A stretch of DNA of 64,000 nt from Desulfuromonas sp. DDH964 (GTDB lineage: Bacteria; Desulfobacterota; Desulfuromonadia; Desulfuromonadales; DDH964), in NCBI RefSeq assembly GCF_001611275.1, contig NZ_CP015080.1, positions 930,001 through 994,000 of the forward strand, given 5' to 3'. This document shows, piece after piece, positions 1 to 10,000 of the stretch. How positions within the stretch are numbered: position 1 is the stretch's first letter; every line of letters begins with the position of its first letter. The notes below the pieces were generated by a model. It was not told the DNA's origin, searched no databases, and was given only the letters and a program-made list of their open reading frames with translations. The translations under genes and the position numbers were made by a program.

Positions 1-1
1 A

Positions 2-1654
2 GTGATCTACTCGATGATGCGGGTCAGCAAGTTTTACGACAAGAAGCCGGTCATCAAGGACATCTCTCTCTCCTATTTCTACGGCGCCAAGATCGGGGTA
101 CTCGGCCTCAACGGTTCGGGCAAGAGTACCCTGCTGCGCATCATGGCCGGCGTCGACAAGCAGTTCAACGGGCAGGCGGTTCTTTCCCCCGGCTACAGCG
201 TCGGCTTCCTCGAACAGGAACCCCTGGTCGCCGTCGTCAAAACCGTCCGCCAGGTGGTGGAGGAAGGGGTACAGGAGACCGTCGACCTTCTGGCCGAGTT
301 CGAGGCGATCAACGCCGCCTTCGCCGACCCCGACGCCGACATGGAAAAACTCTGCGACCGCCAGGCCCAGGTCCAGGAGAAGCTCGATCACCTCGATGCC
401 TGGGATCTCGACGCGCGCCTGGAGATGGCGATGGACGCCCTGCGCTGCCCTCCGGGCGATACCCGGGTTGCCGTCCTCTCCGGCGGCGAGCGGCGCCGCG
501 TCGCTCTCTGCCGGCTGCTGCTGCAAAAGCCGGACATCCTGCTCCTCGACGAGCCGACCAACCACCTCGACGCCGAGAGTGTCGCCTGGCTCGAACAGCA
601 TCTGCAGCAGTATGCGGGGACCGTCATCGCCGTCACCCATGACCGCTATTTTCTCGACAATGTCGCCGGCTGGATTCTCGAGCTCGACCGTGGTGAAGGG
701 ATCCCCTGGAAGGGAAACTATTCCTCCTGGCTGGAGCAGAAGCAGGAACGGCTGCGGCGCGAGGAGAAGGCCGAGAGCGGCCGGCAGAAGACCCTGGAGC
801 GCGAACTGGAATGGATTCGCATGTCGCCCAAGGGGCGCCATGCCAAGAGCCAGGCCCGGATCAGCGCCTACGAAAAACTCCTTGCCGAGGAGGCCGACAA
901 GGGCGCCCGCGAGCTGGAACTCTACATTCCGCCGGGACCGCGCCTCGGTAACCTGGTGATCGAGGCGAAGGGGGTCAGCAAGGCTTATGGCGACCAGCTG
1001 CTGGTGGAGCAGATGGATTTTTCCCTCCCCCCCGGCGGCATCGTCGGCGTCATCGGACCCAACGGCGCCGGCAAGACCACCCTGTTTCGCATGATCACCG
1101 GCCAGGAGCAGCCCGATGCCGGGACCATCCGCCTCGGCGAGACGGTGAAACTCGCCTACGTCGACCAGAGCCGGGAGCTCGACCCGAACAAGACCATCTG
1201 GGAGGAAGTCACCGGTGGCCAGGAGCAGCTGCAGCTCGGCAAGCAGCTGGTCAACTCGCGCGGCTACGTCGCCCGCTTCAATTTCTCCGGGGCGGACCAG
1301 CAGAAGAAGGTCGGCATGCTCTCGGGAGGGGAGCGAAATCGCGTACACCTGGCGAAAATGCTGAAGGAGGGGGCCAACGTCATTCTCCTTGACGAACCGA
1401 CCAACGATCTCGATGTCAATACCATGCGCGCCCTCGAAGAAGGCCTGGAGAACTTCGGTGGCTGCGCCGTGGTGATCAGCCATGATCGCTGGTTTCTCGA
1501 CCGCATTGCCACCCACATCCTCGCCTTCGAGGGGGAGAGCAAGGTGGTCTGGTTTGCGGGGAATTACAGCGAATACGAAGAGGACCGTAAAAAACGGCTC
1601 GGCGCCGAGGCCGACCGGCCGCACCGTATCAAGTATCGCCAGCTGACCCGTTAG
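2..1654 (+). CDS. ettA: EttA-type ABC-F translational throttle ATPase (5' end at window edge)
   Basis: Soluble ABC-F ATPase with two nucleotide-binding domains and no membrane segment. EttA binds the ribosomal E site and gates the first elongation step according to energy charge. Visible motifs are Walker [10 protein letters not shown] (residues 35-43), signature LSGGE (159-163), Walker B LLLDE (180-184), and a second set beginning with GPNGAGKTT near residue 355, followed by LSGGERNR and [10 protein letters not shown]. The acidic stretch around residues 95-140 fits the EttA arm domain. The sequence aligns throughout with E. coli EttA (555 aa) except the first few residues, so the GTG at position 2 is probably internal and the true start lies just outside the window. 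Confidence 0.93.
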   Translation: MIYSMMRVSKFYDKKPVIKDISLSYFYGAKIGVLGLNGSGKSTLLRIMAGVDKQFNGQAVLSPGYSVGFLEQEPLVAVVKTVRQVVEEGVQETVDLLAEFEAINAAFADPDADMEKLCDRQAQVQEKLDHLDAWDLDARLEMAMDALRCPPGDTRVAVLSGGERRRVALCRLLLQKPDILLLDEPTNHLDAESVAWLEQHLQQYAGTVIAVTHDRYFLDNVAGWILELDRGEGIPWKGNYSSWLEQKQERLRREEKAESGRQKTLERELEWIRMSPKGRHAKSQARISAYEKLLAEEADKGARELELYIPPGPRLGNLVIEAKGVSKAYGDQLLVEQMDFSLPPGGIVGVIGPNGAGKTTLFRMITGQEQPDAGTIRLGETVKLAYVDQSRELDPNKTIWEEVTGGQEQLQLGKQLVNSRGYVARFNFSGADQQKKVGMLSGGERNRVHLAKMLKEGANVILLDEPTNDLDVNTMRALEEGLENFGGCAVVISHDRWFLDRIATHILAFEGESKVVWFAGNYSEYEEDRKKRLGAEADRPHRIKYRQLTR

Positions 1655-1691
1655 CCTCCAACCGAAATACTGCAACTCTATGAGGTCGTAT

Positions 1692-1725
1692 ACCGGCAGC
1701 CAATTGGCTGCCGGTTCTGATTTTG
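1692..1725 (+). terminator. Palindromic terminator after ettA
   Basis: A perfect 24-bp palindrome (1692-1715, centred on CCAATTGG) lies 38 bp after the ettA stop. It is followed by the interrupted T tract TCTGATTTTG. The U tract is imperfect, so efficiency is uncertain. Confidence 0.55.
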
Positions 1726-1827
1726 CATATCTGTTCAGGCGTTGGAACTTTTTGCAGGGGGGATATTGCCGGTGACCCCTTTCCCCGGGGCGACCGTTCG
1801 TGTGGAACAAGTCCTGCGAGGTAAGGA

Positions 1828-4212
1828 ATGGAAAACGAATTGGCCGAGGCCGGTTCCTGGGCCGATGGGCTCGATGGCCTGAAAGCCGGGACGAGGGCCC
1901 GGTCCACCACTGGCCGGGAAAACACCCCCAAGTTTACCGATCGCTACGGCCGCACCCGGCTGGTGGCCAGGGCCCGCTGGCTGCTGCTGATCCTCTTCGG
2001 CATCTACGCCGCCTTTGCCGCCAGCACCTATTCCCTCAGCCGCTACGGTTTCTTCCTCTCCCATGCCCAGGTGGTCTTTCTCTGCAGCACCGTCCTGGTG
2101 GTGCTTGCTTATAATGCCGCCTGCCACAGTATCCCGGAACGGGTTGCCCGTATTGCCGCCTTTGAACAGGTCCAGATTCTGCTTGACCTGCTGCTGGTGA
2201 CGGTCCTGATCCATTTCAGTGGCGGCGGCGCCAGCTGGTTCTGGCCGGTCTACCTGGTGGTGACCATCGAGGCCGCGGTTTTGCTCGAGCGCCGGGAGGA
2301 TGTCTGGTTTCTCGGCAGCCTCGGCGGTTTCTTCTTCGGTGCCCTGCTCGTTGCCACCTACTTCAGCCTGATTCCCGCGGTCAGCATGCCCTTCGTCGAC
2401 CCGGGTCTGCACCACGACGCCCTCTATCTCGGCCTGATCTGGTTCTGGGTCAGTCTCCTCAACGCCACCGTGGCGGTGGTCGCCGCTTTTCTGATGGGGG
2501 TCATCCGCAAGGAGAACGCGTCGCTGCAGCAGAGCGAATCTAGGCTGGTCGATTTTCTCGAGTCGGCCAACGACCTGATTTTCAGCTTCACCCCCGAGGG
2601 GCGTTTTCTCTTTGCCAACCGGGCCTGGCTGCGGGCCACCGGTTACAGCAGGGACGAGCTGGCGACCCTGCGGGTCCGCGACGTCTTGCATCGCGACTGT
2701 ATCGGCAAGTGCCTGGTCGAGTTTCAAAAAGCCCTCTCCGGTGACCGCGGCAACGCCATCGAGGGGCAACTGGTCGCCAAGGTCGGGCGCCTGGTCGATG
2801 TCGAAGGGAGCGTCTCCTGCAGTTTCCAGGACGCCCGGCCGACAGCCCTGTGGGGGATCTGCCGCGATATCTCCGAGCGCAAGCTGGCCCAGAACCAGCT
2901 CTACCACATGGCGCATCACGACATGCTCACCGGTCTGCCGAACCGTACCTTCTTCCTCGACCGCCTGCACCATGCCCTCGCCCTGGCCAAGCGCGGCAAG
3001 TACCCGTTGGCGGTCCTCTTTCTCGACCTCGACCGTTTCAAGATTATCAACGACACTCTCGGGCACGCGGTGGGGGACAAGCTCTTGCAGGAGGTCGCCC
3101 GGCGGTTGCAGGTGAACGTGCGCGAGTCGGACACCGTCGCCCGCCTCGGCGGCGACGAGTTCACCGTCATACTCGGCCAGCTCCAGGAGGCGGACGATAC
3201 CGAGCGGGTCGCCGCCAAGATTCTCAAGGCCCTCGCCCAGCCGCTGCATATCGATGGCCACGAGCTCTACGTGACGACCAGTATCGGCATTGCCCGTTAT
3301 CCCGGCGACGCCGAAGACCCGCCCAGCCTGGTGAAAAAAGCCGACCTCGCCATGTACAGTGCCAAGGCCGGCGGGCGCAACACCTGCAAGTTCTACGAGC
3401 CAAGCATGGACGCCGACGCCGACCGCCGCCTGATCATGGAGAACGGCCTGCGCAAGGCCCTGGAACGGGAGGAGTTCCGGGTCCACTACCAGCCGAAGGT
3501 GGCGATGGACAGTGGCCGCGTCACCGCCCTGGAGGCGCTGCTGCGCTGGGAGCACCCAACTCTCGGGCTCCTCCCCCCCGGGGAGTTCATCTCCCTCGCC
3601 GAGGAGACCGGTCTGATCGTACCGATCGGCGAGTGGGTGCTTCGCACCGCCTGCACGCAGAACCGCCGCTGGCAGGAGCAGGGGTTGCCCCCGGTCCGCG
3701 TCGCCGTCAACCTCTCCGGCTACCAGCTGCAGCAGAAGAACCTGCCGCAGGTCGTCGCCCGGATCCTTGACGAGACCCGGCTGCCGCCCGCCTTCCTCGA
3801 GCTCGAGGTCACCGAGACGGTTATCATGCAGAATCCCGACTTCGCGGCCCAGCTTCTCGCCGAGCTGCGCCGACTCGGCGTCCATCTCTCCATCGACGAC
3901 TTCGGCACTGGCTACTCCTCCCTCGCCCACCTCAAGCGCTTTGCCGTCAACACCCTGAAGATCGACAAGTCTTTTGTCCGCGATGTCGCCGACAATCCGA
4001 CCGATGCCGCCATCACCGCGGCGATCATCGCCATGGGCAGGAGTCTCAACCTGTCGGTGATCGCCGAAGGGGTCGAGACCGAGAACCAGTTCCGCTTCCT
4101 GCGCGGTGAGGCGTGCCACGAAATGCAGGGCTACCTCTTCAGTCGCCCCCTTGCCGCCGAGAGGATTGCGGAACTCTTGGCGAGTGAAGACTCTTCCTGG
4201 CTCCCAGGCTGA
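1828..4212 (+). CDS. Membrane PAS-GGDEF-EAL protein (c-di-GMP synthase/phosphodiesterase)
   Basis: A 794-residue inner-membrane signalling protein. Several hydrophobic helices occupy roughly residues 48-225, then a PAS domain (about 235-355, ending CRDISERK), a GGDEF domain and an EAL domain. The diguanylate cyclase motif GGDEF is intact at 441-445. The phosphodiesterase motifs EAL (569-571) and DDFGTGYSS (690-698) are also intact, as is YQPKV at the start of the EAL domain. Both catalytic sites look functional, so the net direction of c-di-GMP turnover cannot be read from sequence. It stands alone between ettA and a secreted-protein gene. The start is the ATG after TGCGAGGTAAGG, a modest ribosome site. 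The antisense strand carries a mirrored open frame of the same length, which is a codon-usage artefact. Confidence 0.92.
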   Translation: MENELAEAGSWADGLDGLKAGTRARSTTGRENTPKFTDRYGRTRLVARARWLLLILFGIYAAFAASTYSLSRYGFFLSHAQVVFLCSTVLVVLAYNAACHSIPERVARIAAFEQVQILLDLLLVTVLIHFSGGGASWFWPVYLVVTIEAAVLLERREDVWFLGSLGGFFFGALLVATYFSLIPAVSMPFVDPGLHHDALYLGLIWFWVSLLNATVAVVAAFLMGVIRKENASLQQSESRLVDFLESANDLIFSFTPEGRFLFANRAWLRATGYSRDELATLRVRDVLHRDCIGKCLVEFQKALSGDRGNAIEGQLVAKVGRLVDVEGSVSCSFQDARPTALWGICRDISERKLAQNQLYHMAHHDMLTGLPNRTFFLDRLHHALALAKRGKYPLAVLFLDLDRFKIINDTLGHAVGDKLLQEVARRLQVNVRESDTVARLGGDEFTVILGQLQEADDTERVAAKILKALAQPLHIDGHELYVTTSIGIARYPGDAEDPPSLVKKADLAMYSAKAGGRNTCKFYEPSMDADADRRLIMENGLRKALEREEFRVHYQPKVAMDSGRVTALEALLRWEHPTLGLLPPGEFISLAEETGLIVPIGEWVLRTACTQNRRWQEQGLPPVRVAVNLSGYQLQQKNLPQVVARILDETRLPPAFLELEVTETVIMQNPDFAAQLLAELRRLGVHLSIDDFGTGYSSLAHLKRFAVNTLKIDKSFVRDVADNPTDAAITAAIIAMGRSLNLSVIAEGVETENQFRFLRGEACHEMQGYLFSRPLAAERIAELLASEDSSWLPG

Positions 4213-4306
4213 CCCGCGACCGACCGGCGGCTTGACATCAGGGGTGAAGGGCGCTATTTAAACCACAGGCTATTCGCTGGAAAGCAGGCCGGGGAGGGGG
4301 AGGGGC

Positions 4307-5221
4307 ATGAAACAGCAGACCAAAAATCGAATCGGGCGCGGGTACAGCAGCTACCGGAGGGTAGTGCCAGTCCTGAGCGCCCTTTTTCTCCTCATTCTGC
4401 CGTCGACGGCGCTCAGTTCCGAGAGCAGCGCGGCAGCGCCGGTAGCCCAAGTCTTCCAGAAGCTGATCAGCGTCGCTGATCTCGACCCTTCGCCGGAAAC
4501 GATGACGCGGCAAAAGGTTCACCTCGGCCAGGAGTTGACCGAGCTCTGGCAGCAGGAAGAACGCCGGACTATCCTGCGCAACAAAATAGTCGAGGCGGTT
4601 GTCAGCGCCTTTGCCGAGGAGCAACAAGTCGAGGCCCGGGATGAGGAAATTGCAGCCTACCTCGATTATCTGCGCTGGCTACTGCAGACCCGCCTGACGA
4701 TTCTGACTCGTGAAAGCGCGGCGCTTACCGCCGAGCTCGAGCAGGCCAAACCGGGGGGGAAAGATGAAAAATGGCTGCAATTGCGGCTCGAAAGACTCAA
4801 TTCCCTGATCGCCTGGTTCAGCCAGGAAACGACGGACACCAAGAGCGCCGAGCTCAACCCGGCGCGGACGGCGATGCCGCAGACGTCGGAAGCCCGTGCC
4901 GGGGTCAAACGCTGGAAGCTCGACAAGGCCCTCTATGACCGTTTCGGCGGCGAAGTTGTCTGCAACGGCTCCCGCCTGGTTCCGGTCGGCGCTCTTCGCG
5001 CCCTGCTTGAGGAGCGCCTGAACAGCCTGGACGTGGTCATTCTTGACCCGGTCTATCTTGACCTCTTCGACGACTACCGTCCGCCGCTCCAGCCGGGCGC
5101 CTTTCCGGTCACCCACCGTCAGGCCGCCACCTACTACGCCGACCCCTGGTGGGTCCGGGCCAAGGAACTCGATCTTTTTCCGGAGCTGCCACCGCGGCCC
5201 GCTCCGACCGCCGACGAATAG
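4307..5221 (+). CDS. Secreted protein of unknown function
   Basis: A 304-residue protein not assigned to a family. An N-terminal signal peptide is visible: basic residues, then the hydrophobic run VVPVLSALFLLILPSTALS, with likely cleavage near residue 37. The mature part is mainly charged helix (about 40-170) with a final segment rich in Pro, Tyr and Trp. The mixture of a helical N-domain and a short C-domain resembles export chaperones of the SurA type, but no parvulin domain is seen, so this is only an impression. A strong ribosome site (GGGGAGGGGGAGGGG) directly precedes the ATG. Confidence 0.75.
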   Translation: MKQQTKNRIGRGYSSYRRVVPVLSALFLLILPSTALSSESSAAAPVAQVFQKLISVADLDPSPETMTRQKVHLGQELTELWQQEERRTILRNKIVEAVVSAFAEEQQVEARDEEIAAYLDYLRWLLQTRLTILTRESAALTAELEQAKPGGKDEKWLQLRLERLNSLIAWFSQETTDTKSAELNPARTAMPQTSEARAGVKRWKLDKALYDRFGGEVVCNGSRLVPVGALRALLEERLNSLDVVILDPVYLDLFDDYRPPLQPGAFPVTHRQAATYYADPWWVRAKELDLFPELPPRPAPTADE

Positions 5222-5566
5222 TTTCTCCCCCAACCCAGCCTATCCGGGTCGGGAATCGAATCCCGGCCGGCCAGGGTCGCATCAGCCAGGAGTCTGCGTC
5301 ATGAGCGGTCGATTTGCGCTCCCTGCCTGCATCGGCACCCGTTCCAAGGGCTTCGGGAATCTCTTCGCCGCCGGTTTCTACCTGTGGCAACAGACAGCAA
5401 CCGGCAGGATCCCCCGCTCCATCAGCAGCCGCGACCGATCACACCTCGCCTTTGCCGGCCTCCGGGGCCGTTGGGACGGGGAGGGCGCCCCCTCGTTTCC
5501 TGTGCCATCCTCACCAAATACAGGTCTCTGTTTTTCCCTCGAAAATAACCAGGAAGGAAGGACTCC
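5222..5566. other. Gene-free stretch
   Basis: 345 bases between the secreted-protein gene and the broken sensor gene. An open frame from 5301 has no ribosome site or recognisable composition and is not accepted. The short palindrome GGGAATCGAATCCC (5251-5264) recalls a T-arm, but no tRNA can be folded around it. A GGAAGGAAGG ribosome site at the right end serves the next gene. Confidence 0.5.
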
Positions 5567-6222
5567 TTGACCTTTGCCGCCATTGTTTTCATCTCTCTCG
5601 TCCTGCAGTGCACTGCCGTATATTTTTCTTTCCGGCTCATCCCCCTTACGGGCCATACCCGAGCCTGGTTACTCCTCTCGTTGGGAATAGGCACCATGGC
5701 TGCCCGTCGCTTCATTACTCTGGTGACATTATTGTCGGGCCCAGCGGTACACTTCGGGTCAGTGGATTATCTTTTTGAAATTATAGGTGTTTTTGGTTCT
5801 GCAATGATGGTTGGCGGCGTGATTGCAATAAGACCCCTTTTTTTAATCTCAGGTGGGTCGAATTCCCCGAAGCTTGCTTCGATGAAAGCGATCAATCTAA
5901 ACTTTTGATACCCCGTAGCTTGCTGCGGGGAGATTCATTGATCATAAATGCGGGGAAAAAACAGCAAGCTTTAGCTGAGAGTCTTCAGGAGGCCTTGGCC
6001 AACGTCAAAATCTTAAAAAAGTTGCTGCCTATTTGCGCCAATTGTAAAAAAATACGTGATGACAGCGGGTACTGGCACCAGATTGAAACTTACATATCAA
6101 ACAATTCCGGCACCCTGTTCTCACATGGGCTATGTCCGGACTGTGGTGTAAAATTGTATCCGGATTTTAACGAAAAAATCCAGAACGGCATTGCCGGAAA
6201 ACAGCAAGCCCCCCCAGATTGA
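5567..6222 (+). pseudogene. Small membrane sensor gene split by a 95-bp REP doublet
   Basis: The 5' part (TTG start at 5567 after AGGAAGG) encodes three hydrophobic segments (about residues 2-22, 34-60, 68-92). The 3' part (in frame from about 5940) encodes a short coiled coil and a Cys-containing tail, LLPICANCKKIRDD...GYW...FSHGLCPDCG...KLYPDF, a module commonly found at the C-terminus of bacterial PAS and receiver proteins. The two parts are in different frames and separated by the repeat at 5845-5939. Deleting exactly those 95 bases joins them as ...IRPLFL-IINAGKKQQ... in one frame, giving a 186-residue protein. The gene as it stands yields only a truncated membrane fragment. The downstream part has an ATG-started frame of its own but no convincing ribosome site. 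Confidence 0.8.
5845..5939 (+). repeat. 95-bp REP doublet, copy 1 (inside sensor gene)
   Basis: Identical over all 95 bases to 45552-45646. It contains two hairpins in the same orientation: CGAAGCTTGCTTCG (stem 6, loop TT) and CCCCGTAGCTTGCTGCGGGG (stem 9 with one G-T pair, loop TT), and ends in AGATTCATT. Flanking bases differ from those of copy 2 on both sides, so the boundaries are exact. No target-site duplication is seen. REP doublets of this kind are normally mobilised in trans by Y1 transposases (RAYTs). Confidence 0.9.
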
Positions 6223-6315
6223 GGAGGCTTGAAAATGAGGACAGAACAATAGGTTGGTGCGGCCAGGTTACTCTCCCGTTTGCCGCGGCGCAGAAATGGG
6301 AGTGCAGAAATGGGA

Positions 6316-6344
6316 TGGACAACCTGATCTGGTTTCGGTAATGT
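6316..6344 (+). promoter_or_regulatory. Sigma-70-like promoter of the riboswitch transcript
   Basis: TGGACA (6316-6321), a 17-base spacer, and TAATGT (6339-6344), each one or two changes from consensus. Transcription would start near 6351, just before the riboswitch aptamer. Confidence 0.6.
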
Positions 6345-6351
6345 ATACGAC

Positions 6352-6435
6352 ATTATTCTCCGATACTGGCAAAACCGGCGCGAGCCGGTGACGCAAAGCT
6401 GCGGGTCCCACGGGGACAGCCGGGTTGCCGAAGAG
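6352..6435 (+). promoter_or_regulatory. GEMM-I riboswitch (c-di-GMP-I / cGAMP class)
   Basis: The conserved GEMM core is readable in order: GGCAAAACC, a stem capped by the GNRA tetraloop GCGA (ACCGGC/GCCGGT), GACGCAAAGC, a second stem GTCCC-ACG-GGGAC with the receptor side, and the closing AGCCGGGTTGCCGA (6418-6431). GEMM-I aptamers bind c-di-GMP; a variant found in Geobacter and relatives binds 3',3'-cGAMP. The J1/2 strand has GG before CAAA as in c-di-GMP binders, but with one extra A, so the ligand is not decided here. A downstream hairpin TTGCCG-TTGGG-CGGCAA (6492-6507) has a 3' arm that could also pair with TTGCCG in the aptamer, a possible expression platform. The controlled gene starts at 6547. 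Confidence 0.82.
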
Positions 6436-6546
6436 AGTTGAGCTGCTGCAGGCACTGAGACGCTCGTCTTCGGATTTTCTGGAGGCGGGCGTTTGCCGTT
6501 GGGCGGCAATGGTTTCGCCCCTGTACTGTGGGGAGGGATGTTGGCG

Positions 6547-6966
6547 ATGGGGTTGCGAATCCTGATTTTTGAACGGGAACCAAGCTTGCGGGAACTGTTG
6601 AATGTCGTCCTCACCGGGGCGGGGTATCAGGTTCAGACTTTCGCTGATCCTTCCGCCTGTCCCCTCTTTCATCGGCGGGATGACGAGGAAGCCTGCTGCG
6701 CCAGCAAAGTCCCCTGCGCTGATGCTTTGCTGAGCGATCTCGACCTGCCGCATATCAGCGCCCTCGATTTCCTGAAACTGCAACGCCTGCGCGGGTGCAA
6801 GGCCCTTGACGCCAACAAGGCGATAATGGGTGCCAGTCTGACCGTGGAACTGCAGCGGGAAATAGCTGAGTTTGGCGGAGCGTATATCAAGAAGCCGTTT
6901 CATCTGGCGGAGATCCTGGCCTGGGCCGAAGGATGTGCCCAGCGGTTGGCCGCGCAAGAGAGCTAA
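6547..6966 (+). CDS. Receiver-like (CheY-fold) protein under a GEMM riboswitch
   Basis: A 139-residue single-domain protein. The likely phospho-acceptor lies in LLSDLDLP and the conserved lysine in IKKPFHL, as in response regulators, but the usual N-terminal acidic pair is represented only by the two Glu of FEREPSL, and the middle contains unusual cysteines (CPLF, EACCASK, VPCAD). I chose the ATG at 6547 because GGGGAGG (6531-6537) lies nine bases upstream; the ATG at 6538 is too close. It follows a GEMM riboswitch, so its level probably responds to a cyclic dinucleotide. Output is unknown. It could be a pseudo-receiver that acts by protein contact. Confidence 0.78.
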   Translation: MGLRILIFEREPSLRELLNVVLTGAGYQVQTFADPSACPLFHRRDDEEACCASKVPCADALLSDLDLPHISALDFLKLQRLRGCKALDANKAIMGASLTVELQREIAEFGGAYIKKPFHLAEILAWAEGCAQRLAAQES

Positions 6967-7049
6967 ACGTCGACACGCCTCGGCCCTGGGCCGGAACCGG
7001 TTTTAACCTTTTCCCCTTTAAACATCCCGCCCGCGCTTCACCTCCCCAT

Positions 7050-10000
7050 TCAGTTGAGCGAAAGTCCGAACTCGACCCGGCTCGCCGCCTCCCCGGCCTT
7101 GGCCGGCGGCTGTTCGATGGGCGCGTTCTTCAGGAAGAGACGCGGCCCAATCTCGCTACCCTGCTGTTGCAGGTAGGTCTGCACCGCCTCTGCACGCGCG
7201 CTGGCCAGTTCCTGGAGCTGCTGCGGACCGGCCGGAATATTGGCGAGCAACAGTTTTTCCATTTCCGCTACCGGCAAATCCTTTTCAAATCCCAAAAAGT
7301 TGCGCGGTTTTGGGAACTTGGCCTGTTTATAGACCTGGCGCAGCAGCCGCGGGTACTCCTCGCGGCCAATTTCGATCGCTCCTGCTGGGGACGGTTCCTT
7401 CCCTGCGCCAGCAAGTTCACGCCGCTTGAACGCAATCAGCCGCTGCTGTAACTGCAGTTGCCGGTACCCTTCGGGGTCCTGATCGGGATCGACAAACCCG
7501 CTGATTTCCAGCTTCAGGGCCGGTCGCTGCTGCAACGCCTGGGCAAGTTTGGCCAGCTTTTCCTGGGCGGCGGCCGTGAGGGCGGCGCTCCCGAAGGGGA
7601 ACGTGACCTGGCTGAAGTCACCGTCGGCGCCGCCGCCGAGCATCGCCGCGAGGAGCGAGAAGGGGGCGGTGGCAGCCTTGACCAGCAGATTCTTGACGAT
7701 GGTGAAGAGGGTGCTCCAGATCTGGAACTGGGGGTCGTCGGTGCGGCCGGAGACCGGAAGGTCGAGGTGAATTTCCCCGTTGCGGTCCTTGAGCAGGGCG
7801 ACCGCCAGGCGCACCGGCAGCGACGTCGCCGCGTCGCTCGCCACGGCATCGCCGAAGCTGAACTGGTCGAGGAAAAGCTGGTTGCTGGCCGTCACCTGGT
7901 GGTCTTCGATGTGGTAATCGAGGTTGAGAAAGAGCTTCCCCTTGGCGATGACGTAACCGAGATAGGTGCCGGCGTAAGGGGTGGCCGGCACCAGGTCGAT
8001 GTTGCTAAAGGTCACCTTGAGGTCGAGGTAGAGACTGTCGCGGAAGGGATCGATGGAACCGCTGATCTGTAGTGGCGAACGATTCTCCAGCTCGCCGCGC
8101 AGATCGACGGCAGCCGGGGCCTTGGCGTCGCTGGCCAGGCCGGTGATGCGGCCGCCGAGGCGGTACATGGTGGTGGCGAAAAATTCCGGCAGGTGGTGGT
8201 CGGTGAAGGTGAGGGTACCGTCCTGCAGGGTCACTCTGGTGATCTGCACCCGGGGCGATGGGGCGGGTTCTGGCGCCGCTGCCGGCAGTGTCGTGGCTGG
8301 AGCCTCCGCTGCAGCCGCGTTGGCGACGCTGGCGAGATTGACGCGGCCGTCCTTGGTGACCAGGACCTGGGCCTGGTAGTTGTTGAGAGCGACGCCGGCG
8401 ATCTCGACCTGCAGCGGCTGGAGATCGACCCGGAGACCGTCGAGCTGCAGGCTCTCCCAGGCAAGGAGCGGTTCATGCGCGAGGGGATCGTGCAGGGCAA
8501 GGCGGCGGATACCGGCCGCGCCGGAGATGGTTCCGCCGAGGCCCGTTTCCTTCTGCCGCAGGTGGTACTGAAGATGGCTGTCGAGGCGGCCGTCGACGAA
8601 GTCGACCTTGACCAGCGCCGGGAACCAGGGGCTGAGGTCCGGCAGCGGCAGGTGCGCGATCTGCAGGGTGCCGTTGACGGCGAGGGGCGTATGGACCAGC
8701 TCTCCGGCCAGGTTGAGCTCTCCCTTGCCGAGGCGGAAACCGAGCTGGTAGGGACTCTTACCCGCCTGCGGCAGGGTCAGGTTGGCGATGGAGGCGTGCA
8801 AATCTTCGAGCTCCAGCACCCCTTCCCGCGGCAGGGTGGCGTCGCGGAACTGCACCCGCGAACCAGCGAGCGCCACCCGCCCTAGCGTCACCTGCCAGGG
8901 GGGCGATTCCGGGTCGGTGGTGGCCGCCGGAACAGGCGCCGGGGCTGCTGGCTGCGGTCGCAGCAGGTCGAAAGGAGTGAGATGGCCATCGGCCTGGCGC
9001 GAGGCGACCAGTTCCGCCTGCTCCAGGTCCAGGTCGGCAAAGCCGGTGGTGCGTGTGGCGAGATCGAAATGCCCCCCGGCCAGGGCGAGGCTTGATAGGG
9101 CGAAATGATCGCCGCCACCGAAGGGGGCGTCAACTCCGGCAAGAGTTGCCGTCACCCCGCGCAATTGCAGCTGGTTCGGTTGCGGACCGTAGTCGACCTC
9201 CCCGGCGGTCCCGAAGCGGCCGGAAACCGGGGCGGTGAGGCGGTCGGCAAGGTAGGGGTAGTAGGGGGCGAGAGGAAGATCCTCCAGTTTGAACTCGGCC
9301 CTGGCGGCCAGGGGTATGAGACCGGCGGTGCCGGAAATGGCGAGCCGTAGCCGCCGTTCGGTTTCGAGGCCGAAGCTGAAATCGCCCCGGTCATCGGCAA
9401 GGTTGGAGAAGTCGTGGCCGAGGAGGTTGATCTCACGGATTTCTTCGCTGAAGCCGCCGGGGGGGAGTGCGTCGCGGAAATGTACCTTGCCGAGGCGCAG
9501 CCGCAGCGTTTCGATCGCCACCCGCAGTTCGGGGGCGGCGGTGGCCGGTGCAGCAGCGTCAGCCATCTCCCCCGTCCGTTGCGGCAGCAGGCGTTCGAAG
9601 TTCCACTCTCCGGTCCGGTTTCGGTCGAGGTAGAGCTCGGGGCTGTAGATCGAAAGCTCCCGCAGGGCGAGCTGGCGCTCGGCGAGGTCGATAAAATCGA
9701 TGTCGGCGCTCAGCAGCGGCAGGGTGAAGCAGCGCGTCCCATCGGGGAAGTCGAGGTTGAGGCCGCTGAGGACGACGCTGCCGTTGAGGAGGAGTTGCGG
9801 CGTCTTGGCCGCGCTGAGCCGATATGAGGCTTCGATGTCGAGGGCGAGGCGACCGGTGGCGACGGTCAACGGGAGCGGTACCGGAGAGTAGCGGGCGTAG
9901 TGGGCAAGATCGAGATCCTGCAGCTTGAGCGCCAGGGTCGTCTCTTCGGACTCGCTAAAGGGCTTGCTGCGTCCTTCGGCGCGCAGCGGCGAGTCGTCGA

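Noticed and set aside
1735..4119. A 794-codon open frame antisense to the GGDEF-EAL gene
   Set aside because: It mirrors the real gene exactly because of the high GC third positions; no ribosome site and no recognisable domains.
5251..5264. GGGAATCGAATCCC resembling a tRNA T-arm
   Set aside because: No acceptor, D or anticodon stems can be placed around it on either strand.
5301..5570. Open frame between the secreted protein and the broken sensor gene
   Set aside because: Amino-acid content looks random, and no ribosome site precedes the possible ATG.
6352..6435. Assigning the riboswitch firmly to 3',3'-cGAMP
   Set aside because: The diagnostic position appears to be G, as in c-di-GMP aptamers, but an extra A makes the alignment ambiguous; left as GEMM-I.
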